13,504 nt of DNA from JTS-AC122 sp041742635 (lineage in GTDB: Bacteria > Planctomycetota > Phycisphaerae > Phycisphaerales > UBA1924): positions 1 through 13,504 of the forward strand of contig JBGSIF010000049.1 of the NCBI GenBank assembly GCA_041742635.1, given 5' to 3'. Position numbers and translations under genes: made by a program. Below, piece by piece: positions 1-5,784 of the stretch. The stretch's first letter is position 1. Each line of letters begins with the position of its first letter. The notes beneath the pieces were generated by a model that was not told the origin of the DNA, did not search any database, and worked only from the letters and a program-made list of their open reading frames with translations.

Positions 1-558
1 TTCGGCTACGGCGGGGCGGGGTACATGTGGGATCCGTACCTGGGCGTGTACCACGTCCGCAACCGGGTCTACGACCCCTACCGCCAACGCTGGCACCAAC
101 GCGACCCCATCGGCTTCGCCGGCGGGCCCAACCTCTACCAGTACTGCATGGGTGATCCGCTCAGTTTGGTGGATCCGCTGGGGCTGCGCTCGATCGGCGA
201 GTACTTTGACGACTTCGTTGACCTCGTCTCCGGCGGCATCGACGAACTGATCGACCCCGAGACCGGCGTCGGCAAAGCCATCCGCGCGGTGTACGACCTG
301 GCGGGCAACCTGTCGCCGGGCGGGATGGTGCGGGGGCTGGCGGACCCCGGCGTCTATATCGGACAAATCCAGCAAGGCTTCACCGACGTCTTCGGCGAGG
401 GCCTCCATGGCGCGCTCAACGCCGCGGGGTTCATGCCCGTGAGTTTTATTGATTTCACCCCAGAATCAGCATACTCACAGATTCCGCCTCGTCAACTGCA
501 AGAACTCCGTTCTCTGGTTCGCACCAGAAAGAGTTTGATTCGGTTTGGCACGGCGTGA
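1..558 (+). CDS. RHS repeat-associated core domain protein, C-terminal part (5' end outside window)
   Basis: The frame is open from the first base, so this is the 3' end of a longer gene. Residues about 1-62 form the RHS-associated core: a Y-x-x-R-N-R-x-Y-D-P segment, then R-D-P-I-G-F, N-L-Y-Q-Y and closing D-P-L-G-L at about positions 169-186. RHS/YD proteins are large secreted shells that end in a variable tip, often a toxin, released after the DP-x-G-L-like boundary. Here the tip is about 123 residues, begins R-S-I-G-E-Y-F-D-D-F, and matches no toxin fold I recognise. Codon use is G/C-biased up to about 441 and then clearly relaxed to the stop. No obvious immunity gene follows; the next gene encodes a secreted anchored protein. 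The RHS call is firm; toxin activity is not shown. Confidence 0.88.
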   Translation, partial: FGYGGAGYMWDPYLGVYHVRNRVYDPYRQRWHQRDPIGFAGGPNLYQYCMGDPLSLVDPLGLRSIGEYFDDFVDLVSGGIDELIDPETGVGKAIRAVYDLAGNLSPGGMVRGLADPGVYIGQIQQGFTDVFGEGLHGALNAAGFMPVSFIDFTPESAYSQIPPRQLQELRSLVRTRKSLIRFGTA

Positions 559-571
559 ACCGGGATGGGAC

Positions 572-588
572 GGGGGGCACATCCCCCC
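572..588. other. G6/C6 hairpin in the 559-657 gap
   Basis: Six G (572-577) and six C (583-588) flank a five-base loop, 14 bases after the RHS stop. No T-tract follows, so it is not a classical intrinsic terminator, though it could slow polymerase or shield the 3' end. The rest of the gap holds only the ribosome site of the next gene and a CATAAT (592-597) that could be a -10 element but has no convincing -35. Confidence 0.35.
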
Positions 589-657
589 ATGCATAATGGG
601 ATAGAGATCGCCAGTCGTGCCGGGGACACCCTTTTTCTGAGAGATGGAGAGAACATC

Positions 658-1434
658 ATGACTGCTTCAATGATCGGCGTGCTGCTCGGTACGGGCGTCG
701 CTATGCTCGCGCCGTCGATCGCCAGCGCCTGGCACTTCGACTACCGCTTTGTGCAGCGGGTGGGGATGACGGATATCCCTCTCGCTCCCGGCGTCGTTTT
801 TGCCGGATCCCCAGGTAGTCCGATCCGGCTCCGGATCCAGTTCGGCGTCTTCGACGACGTTGCGAGCGCTGCGCCTGCGGGCGGGCTTGTCGGCTGGGTC
901 GTCGGGTCCATCACCGACTCCATCTCAAGCCACAACACCCGCACGCCGGGCCGCATTACCCCGTTCAACTTCGCGGCCGGCGGCAACGGTACGCCCTCAG
1001 GTGATCCATTCGTACAGATCACCAATATCGACTGCACCCTCGGTACGCAGTCGCCCGCTTGGCGCAACGACGCCTTCGGCAACCCCTTGCCCGTGCCTCA
1101 GCCCACGATACGCGGTATTAATACATTCGTTTCGATCTACGAGATCACGACCACACCGGGCACGATGAACTACACCATCACCGCTGCGGGGAACTTGATC
1201 GCCGCGTCGGGTTGGGGCACAGTTGGGGCGCCGGTCTCGCCGAACAACAATGGCACCCCGCTCGACCCATCCGACGACACGCCCGGCAGCGTGACGTGGG
1301 TACCGATCCCGCTCCCGCCTCAGTCGTTCCTCCTCCCGCCACTGGTGCTTGACATCGTCGTACCGTCCCCCGCGGCGGGGACGTTGCTCGCTTGGGCCGG
1401 CGCGTTGCTTGTGGTTGCCCGACGCAGAAGGTGA
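658..1434 (+). CDS. Secreted protein with PEP-CTERM-like C-terminal anchor, function unknown
   Basis: The ATG at 658 is preferred over an in-frame upstream start at 565 because GGAGA (646-650) lies 7 bases before it and it places a signal peptide at the N-terminus (hydrophobic residues 5-20, likely cleavage after A-S-A at 22-24). The product is 258 aa. The body is rich in G, T, P, N and S with alternating hydrophobic residues, suggesting a beta-rich extracellular domain; I recognise no family. The C-terminus has the tripartite sorting layout: P-S-P at 236-238, a hydrophobic helix at about 239-254, then four arginines. The central Glu of the classical P-E-P is Ser, a variation that seems tolerated in planctomycetes. 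This predicts export and handling by an exosortase-type system. No exosortase is in the window, and nothing links the gene functionally to its RHS neighbour. Confidence 0.8.
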   Translation: MTASMIGVLLGTGVAMLAPSIASAWHFDYRFVQRVGMTDIPLAPGVVFAGSPGSPIRLRIQFGVFDDVASAAPAGGLVGWVVGSITDSISSHNTRTPGRITPFNFAAGGNGTPSGDPFVQITNIDCTLGTQSPAWRNDAFGNPLPVPQPTIRGINTFVSIYEITTTPGTMNYTITAAGNLIAASGWGTVGAPVSPNNNGTPLDPSDDTPGSVTWVPIPLPPQSFLLPPLVLDIVVPSPAAGTLLAWAGALLVVARRRR

Positions 1435-1448
1435 GAGGGATTGACGAG

Positions 1449-1475
1449 CCTTCTCTGAAATGAAGGTACTTTATT
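1449..1475 (+). terminator. Weak possible terminator between convergent genes
   Basis: CCTTC (1449-1453) can pair with GAAGG (1462-1466) across an eight-base loop, followed by a T-rich stretch (TACTTTATT). It lies between the end of the anchored protein gene and the convergent end of the kinase gene. The stem is only 5 bp, so this is tentative. Confidence 0.3.
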
Positions 1476-1488
1476 AGCAAGATCAGCA

Positions 1489-2889
1489 TTATGCACTCGT
1501 CGCGTGTGAGCAGACGGGGAACTCGGCCCATACGGTGGTGCCTTCTTTCCAGACGGAGGACATGCCCACATGCCCGCCCAGGCGTTTGGCCGCGTGCTTG
1601 ACGATCGACAGGCCGAGTCCGGTGCCGCGTTTAGAGCCGGAAACGGTACGGACGGGATCGACCTGGAAGTACCGCTCGAAGACGCGGTCCTGAAGGGCGA
1701 GCGGAACTCCGATGCCGCGGTCGATCACCTCGATGCGGACAAGGTCCGGCGTGTGGGAGCGGCGAGCGATGACGCGGATGGTGGTTTGGTCATAGGCGAA
1801 CTTGACGGCGTTCTCGATCAGGTTGCGCAGGATGAGCATGATCAGGCCGGGGTCGGACACCACGCCGACGAGGGTCGGGGCGAACTCGAACTGGAGCGAG
1901 AGGCCGCGGCGGCGGGCAAGATCATCGAACTGACCCGCGAGAGATGACTGAAGCGCGACCAGATCGATGGGCGCGATCGTGATCGGAGCGTCGGGGGATT
2001 CCAGACGCGAGAGGTCCATCAGGTCGCGGAGCATGTCCTCCAGCCGGGCGGCGTGCTGCACGATCATGTTGGCAAATCTCGGTGCGGCTTTGGGATCGTC
2101 GGTCAGGCAGTGCTGAAGAGTCTCCGCCGCGCCGCGGATCGCGGCGACCGGGGTCCGTAGTTCGTGCGATGCGTTGGCGACAAAGTCCGACTTGATCGCG
2201 GCGGCGTGGTCGAGTTCCGTGACGTCCCGCAGGATCAGAACCGCGCCGAAGATCCCCTCTCCCCACGCGGCTGGTACCGGCGAAGCAGAGACTTGGAAAA
2301 CACGCGGGCCAAGCGGGGTCGTCAGCCGAACGCGCAGGCGACGGACCTCGCCGGCGCGGGCGGCCGCGTGCATGGTCAGGATGTCTTCACTCGTGAAGAG
2401 TGCGGTGATGGACTGGCCCACCAGCGACCCGGACGCCGCGCCAAAAAAAACCTCGGCGGAGCGGTTGCACAACAGCACCGCGTCGGTATTGTCCGTAGCG
2501 AGGACAGGCTCGTCGAGCGCGTCGATCAGGGCTTCGAGGTTACGAGATTTTTTGGCCAAATCCTTGAGTTGTTCGGACTCGCGCGTTCGCAAGGAAATAA
2601 GCAAGGCACGGAGCGTCTGGCATTCGTCGGGATCGTTCGGCGGCTCGGACACGGCGGCGTGGGCGTGAGCGATATGGAGGATGCCGCGGGTCTCATGGAC
2701 AAGTTCCGCGAGGCGACGCCGTCGGCGTCTGTCCCGCCGGATCAGCCAGCCCGCGGCCAGCACTGCGGCAACCACCGGGAGCGTGACGCGCAGGGGCGTC
2801 GGCGCAGAGCCGAGCGACAGGGCCAATCCCATCGGGACAAGCGAAGTGCAGGCGAGGACGAACGCGTGCTTTGGAGCGAGTGATGGCAA
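1489..2889 (-). CDS. phoR: PhoR-like sensor histidine kinase
   Basis: The product is a 466-aa membrane histidine kinase. Two hydrophobic helices (about 8-27 and 33-50) are joined by only about five residues, so there is no periplasmic sensor domain. A basic stretch (R51-R59) follows, then a linker and a PAS-like domain (about 118-225). The HisKA motif S-H-E-L-R-T-P carries phospho-acceptor H242. The ATPase has N-L-I-E-N-A-V-K-F (N box, 356-364), D-R-G-I-G-V-P (G1, 390-396), E-R-Y-F (F box) and G-T-G-L-G-L-S-I-V-K (G2, 422-431), all intact, so it should be active. The start is TTG with AAGG (minus strand, bases 2897-2900) 7 bases upstream; the first ATG is 19 codons later and would remove the first helix. 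It lies 97 bases downstream of the response regulator on the same strand, and the two probably work as a pair. The architecture matches PhoR; the phosphate role is inferred from this and the neighbouring porins. Confidence 0.9.
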   Translation of the reverse strand: MPSLAPKHAFVLACTSLVPMGLALSLGSAPTPLRVTLPVVAAVLAAGWLIRRDRRRRRRLAELVHETRGILHIAHAHAAVSEPPNDPDECQTLRALLISLRTRESEQLKDLAKKSRNLEALIDALDEPVLATDNTDAVLLCNRSAEVFFGAASGSLVGQSITALFTSEDILTMHAAARAGEVRRLRVRLTTPLGPRVFQVSASPVPAAWGEGIFGAVLILRDVTELDHAAAIKSDFVANASHELRTPVAAIRGAAETLQHCLTDDPKAAPRFANMIVQHAARLEDMLRDLMDLSRLESPDAPITIAPIDLVALQSSLAGQFDDLARRRGLSLQFEFAPTLVGVVSDPGLIMLILRNLIENAVKFAYDQTTIRVIARRSHTPDLVRIEVIDRGIGVPLALQDRVFERYFQVDPVRTVSGSKRGTGLGLSIVKHAAKRLGGHVGMSSVWKEGTTVWAEFPVCSHATSA

Positions 2890-2968
2890 CGAGGAGCCTT
2901 AAGCGGGGAGATGGCACGACCCAACGCGCCGAGGGCAGGATGACTAGCCGGCGGTCGATCAATACAAG

Positions 2969-2984
2969 CCGACCCGGAAGTCGG
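2969..2984 (-). other. Short hairpin just after the regulator stop codon
   Basis: CCGAC (2969-2973) and GTCGG (2980-2984) pair around a six-base loop, just beyond the regulator stop (2987-2989) in its reading direction, followed by a modestly T-rich run (CTTGTATTG on the minus strand). It could attenuate readthrough from regulator to kinase in the 97-base gap. The stem is short and this is low confidence; the rest of the gap holds only the kinase ribosome site. Confidence 0.25.
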
Positions 2985-2986
2985 GG

Positions 2987-3730
2987 TCAATCCTCAACGA
3001 TCGCGTGAGAGTCGGATTCTTCGTCGGCGTGCGCTGCGGCATTGGGATCCGTGAGCATGTATCCCACACCACGTATCGTGCGGATGCAGTGCCCGTGACG
3101 GCCCAGTTTTTTACGGATCGCGGCCACATGCACGTCGATCGTGCGCGCGGTGACCAGCACGGCCGGTCCCATGGCGGTATACATAAGATCTTCGCGTGAC
3201 AACACCTTGCTCTTATTGCGCATGAGCGAGACGAGCAGCCGAAACTCGGTCAGCGTGAGTTTCAGAGCGACGCCATCCAGCAGCATCTCGTGGGTCGTCA
3301 GGTCCGCCCGGATCGGGCCGACTTCGACAGAACGTGCTTCTGGCCCAACAGAACGAGTGCGACGCAAGAGTGACTCGACACGCGCAACGAGGACTTTCAT
3401 CGAGCACGGCTTGGTCACATAGTCATCGGCACCAACTTTGAACCCCGTAACTTGGTCGATCTCCTCCGCTCGCGCGGTGAGCATGAGGATGGGTACGTTG
3501 GATGTACGGGGGGAGGTCCGGACTTGGCGAGCGACCTCGAAACCGGACATCTTGGGAAGCATCAAATCCAGCACGATGAGGTCAGGGGGGTTTTCAAGCA
3601 CGTGCTTGAGGCCTGCGATGCCGTCGTTGGCGGCAGAGACTTGGTAGCCGGCACGCTGGAGGTTGTATACGAGCAGGTCGGAGAGGTCCGGTTCATCTTC
3701 GACAACGACGATGTGTTTGGGCGCACTCAT
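2987..3730 (-). CDS. phoB: PhoB/OmpR-family response regulator
   Basis: The product is a 247-aa two-domain regulator. The receiver domain (about 5-120) has the acidic pair E11-D12, phospho-acceptor D55 in V-L-D-L-M-L-P, the switch T85 in M-L-T-A and the conserved K107-P108. The C-terminal winged-helix DNA-binding domain (about 133-230) has the OmpR-type features L-T-x-x-E-F-R-L-L, the recognition-helix stretch T-I-D-V-H-V-A-A-I-R-K-K-L and the closing I-R-G-V-G-Y. An acidic tail of about 17 residues follows. The ATG at 3730 has only a weak GGA upstream, but the receiver begins immediately, so the start is well placed. It is transcribed away from the porins across a shared 498-base control region and ahead of its likely kinase partner. 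Overall layout resembles PhoB; the target genes and signal are inferred. Confidence 0.9.
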   Translation of the reverse strand: MSAPKHIVVVEDEPDLSDLLVYNLQRAGYQVSAANDGIAGLKHVLENPPDLIVLDLMLPKMSGFEVARQVRTSPRTSNVPILMLTARAEEIDQVTGFKVGADDYVTKPCSMKVLVARVESLLRRTRSVGPEARSVEVGPIRADLTTHEMLLDGVALKLTLTEFRLLVSLMRNKSKVLSREDLMYTAMGPAVLVTARTIDVHVAAIRKKLGRHGHCIRTIRGVGYMLTDPNAAAHADEESDSHAIVED

Positions 3731-3968
3731 GGGGGTCGAGTTCCGGGTGATAGACCGTGGGTCCGAAGGAGAGAAGAGGATAGAGAGATGCTCAGAGCGG
3801 CGGCGTGTTGAAGGTGTGAAGGTTCCGTGAGGAAGTTTAATATCCCAGGAAAACGACTTGTAAGGGTTATGATTGGTAACAAAGTGGGGAATTTGATCGG
3901 ATTTTGTTTACTTTTGCGTGAAAGTTATCCGGTCTGCGGGGGAAGGACCGAAAATTCCGTTTGACAGG

Positions 3969-3986
3969 AGTTTGCGTTTGCAAACT
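3969..3986. promoter_or_regulatory. Perfect 7-bp inverted repeat, possible operator
   Basis: AGTTTGC (3969-3975) and GCAAACT (3980-3986) are exact reverse complements around GTTT. The repeat overlaps the predicted -35 element of the first porin and begins three bases after a TTGACA (3961-3966). A symmetric site here suits a dimeric regulator that blocks or recruits polymerase. It is not the direct-repeat type expected for PhoB-like proteins, so a second regulator is possible. Binding is not shown. Confidence 0.45.
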
Positions 3987-4000
3987 ACGGTTGGTATCAT
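3972..4000 (+). promoter_or_regulatory. Predicted sigma70-type promoter of the first porin
   Basis: TTGCGT (3972-3977) and TATCAT (3995-4000) are 17 bases apart; the -10 matches five of six consensus bases and the -35 matches three. A weak -35 is typical of activator-dependent promoters. A better -35 (TTGACA, 3961-3966) lies upstream but has no -10 at the right distance. The start would be near 4006, giving a leader of about 220 bases. Confidence 0.4.
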
Positions 4001-4228
4001 CCGCCCCTTGAATCGTGCGTGGTCCGAATACCGGACGCATGACCGAATCATGGGAAGGGCGGGGGCGCTCGTTGGAAAGCGGGTGAAGGAAGTAAGCGTC
4101 ACGGTCCGGGAGCATGGCCTTGTAGGTCGGCTCGCAACGTCCGGACTGCGTGGATAGGAATGGGACGCGAAGAGACGAAGCGCTCCCACCGTACGTTTCG
4201 AAGCGTCTCAAGATGAAGGAGTTATCGA

Positions 4229-5482
4229 ATGACGAAGAAGTTCGTGTTGCTCGCGGGCGCGGCGCTCGGTCTGGCCGGTGTGAACTCGGCTCTGGCGCAG
4301 CAGTCCAACGATGAAGTGCGTGCGGTGGTTGCTGAGATGCTCAGCGACGCCGAGAATCGGACCAGCCTCTTGGCTGATGCCGGTCACGACGCCAAGGGTT
4401 TCATGATCAGCGGCGAAGGGTTCACCCTCCGCGTCGGCGGTCAGATCCAGTTCCGCTATGTCCTCAACTTCCGCGATGAGGATTCGACCAGCAACGAGTT
4501 CGAGCCGGGCTTCCAGACCCGCCGCACCAAACTGTGGTTCGGCGGCAACATCGTGAACGAGAAGTGGAAGTACAAGGTCGTCGGCGCGTTCGATCGCGAC
4601 GAAGGTAGCTTCGGCCTCGAAGAAGCGTTCGTGTCCTACGACTTCGGTTCGGGCATGTACGCCAAGTGGGGCCAGTTCCGGTCCCAGTTCCTCCGCGAAG
4701 AGCACACCTCCTCCAGCCGGCAGCTCGCGGCGGAACGCTCGATCGCCAATGAGTTTTTCAACCAGGACTTCTCCCAGGGTATCGCGCTCGGCTACAAGGC
4801 CGATGCGTGGCGCATGGAAGCCGCGTTCACCGACGGCTTCGGCAGCCGGAACACCGACTTCACCAGCATGGGCGAAGCCGACTGGGCTCTCACCGGTCGC
4901 GCCGAGTTCAAGTTGGATGGCGATTGGGATCAGTTCGACGACTTCACCGCTCCTCAGGGCGGTAAGTTCGGCGCGCTCCTCGGCGTCGCCGTTCACTATC
5001 AGGATTCGGCCAACACCAGCGCCCCGACCGATGTCGATTCGCAGTACCTCGGGTACACCTTCGACATCAGCCTCGAAGGCGACGGCTGGAACGCCTACGG
5101 CGCGTTCCTCGGCAGCAACGCCGACACCCGCGGCCCCATCGGCGCCGGCGATGCCGACGCGACCGACAACTTCGGCTTCGTGATCCAGGGCGGCCTCCGC
5201 GTCGCCGCGAACACCGAAGTCTTTGCCCGTTGGGACGCGGTTTTCCTCGATGAGGACACCGTGGCCAGCGGCGAAGATAACTTCCACTTCCTCACAGTCG
5301 GTCTCAACCAGTACTACGCCGGTCACGCCGCCAAGGCGACCCTTGACCTCGTGTACTCCTTCAGCGAGACCAGCCCGAACCTGACGGGCGGCTTCGGTGG
5401 CCTCGGCACCGGCACCGCCATCCTCGGCGACGGCGAAGAAGGCGAAGTCGCCATCCGCGCTCAGTTCCAGCTCCTGTTCTAA
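4229..5482 (+). CDS. Outer-membrane porin, phosphate-selective O/P type (first paralogue)
   Basis: The product is a 417-aa porin. AAGGAG (4216-4221) lies 7 bases before the ATG. A signal peptide ends in A-L-A at 21-23. The mature N-terminus has a predicted helix, V-R-A-V-V-A-E-M-L-S-D-A (30-41), then alternating strands of a beta-barrel: G-Q-I-Q-F-R-Y (71-77), R-R-T-K-L-W-F-G-G (98-106), W-G-Q-F (147-150) with L-R-E-E nearby. It ends in Q-F-Q-L-L-F; the terminal Phe is the usual outer-membrane insertion signal. The pattern fits the OprO/OprP family, which passes phosphate or polyphosphate in Pseudomonas. It faces a PhoB/PhoR-like pair, so a phosphate-uptake role is reasonable but unproven, since relatives carry other substrates. 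It is closely related to the next gene, indicating tandem duplication. A strong terminator follows, so it is probably monocistronic. Confidence 0.88.
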   Translation: MTKKFVLLAGAALGLAGVNSALAQQSNDEVRAVVAEMLSDAENRTSLLADAGHDAKGFMISGEGFTLRVGGQIQFRYVLNFRDEDSTSNEFEPGFQTRRTKLWFGGNIVNEKWKYKVVGAFDRDEGSFGLEEAFVSYDFGSGMYAKWGQFRSQFLREEHTSSSRQLAAERSIANEFFNQDFSQGIALGYKADAWRMEAAFTDGFGSRNTDFTSMGEADWALTGRAEFKLDGDWDQFDDFTAPQGGKFGALLGVAVHYQDSANTSAPTDVDSQYLGYTFDISLEGDGWNAYGAFLGSNADTRGPIGAGDADATDNFGFVIQGGLRVAANTEVFARWDAVFLDEDTVASGEDNFHFLTVGLNQYYAGHAAKATLDLVYSFSETSPNLTGGFGGLGTGTAILGDGEEGEVAIRAQFQLLF

Positions 5483-5527
5483 TCCGATACTCCTGTGTTC
5501 CACACAGGACGCTTCGATCACTACTTC

Positions 5528-5565
5528 AAGGCCCAGGGACAAACGTCCCTGGGCCTTCTTTGTTT
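5528..5565 (+). terminator. Strong intrinsic terminator after the first porin
   Basis: AAGGCCCAGGGAC (5528-5540) pairs perfectly with GTCCCTGGGCCTT (5545-5557) around AAAC, a 13-bp stem followed by CTTTGTTT. It lies 46 bases after the stop and separates the two porin genes into distinct transcripts. Confidence 0.93.
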
Positions 5566-5634
5566 GGGCGGGGCAGGACGCCGAGTCCGTGGGGGTTGCG
5601 AGCCGACGGTGTTTGGGTTCCTTTGCAGCGGGGC

Positions 5635-5663
5635 TTGACTTTTGGCCGATCATCTCTTCTTAT
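5635..5663 (+). promoter_or_regulatory. Predicted promoter of the second porin
   Basis: TTGACT (5635-5640) and TCTTAT (5658-5663) are 17 bases apart, matching five and four of six consensus bases. It sits after the terminator of the first porin and about 115 bases ahead of the second porin's start, where an independent promoter is needed. Unlike the first porin's promoter, the -35 is strong and no inverted repeat overlaps it, suggesting different control. Confidence 0.4.
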
Positions 5664-5784
5664 TAGCAGTCACAAACCAGTGGGAGAGCATCCGAGTGAT
5701 CGGGTCATCCGGCTGGAAATGGATCAGGCCTTGCGGCACGATCCGGCACACGCGGTGAACTTCAACTTTGCAAGGAATAGGCAG

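Larger units (their letters stand above)
3731..4228. other. Divergent regulatory region between regulator and porin genes
   Basis: This 498-base stretch has no supportable gene. From about 3836 to 4000 it is markedly richer in A/T than its surroundings and contains TTTG motifs at 3892, 3903 and 3913, an inverted repeat at 3969-3986 and a likely porin promoter. The part from 4001 to 4228 returns to G/C-rich sequence and would be a leader of about 220 bases for the first porin. It includes GTCCG/CGGAC (5-bp arms) near 4022-4037 and GAGACG (4172-4177) opposite CGTCTC (4204-4209). I could not assign a confident promoter for the regulator gene on the minus strand. Confidence 0.6.

Noticed and set aside
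2164..2883. Plus-strand frame opposite the histidine kinase
   Set aside because: Rich in Arg and Gly, no recognisable motif, and the kinase on the other strand has every expected motif.
3961..3966. TTGACA as the -35 of the porin promoter
   Set aside because: It is a perfect consensus, but no acceptable -10 lies 15-19 bases downstream; the TATCAT at 3995 is 28 bases away.
3918..4157. 79-codon open frame in the regulator-porin intergenic region
   Set aside because: No ribosome site, it overlaps the promoter and inverted repeat, and its composition does not look coding.
4208..5653. Long open frame (481 codons) antisense to the first porin
   Set aside because: The product is a low-complexity E/A/V/G-rich chain with no domain, no signal and no sensible ribosome site. 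It mirrors the codon bias of the real porin on the other strand.
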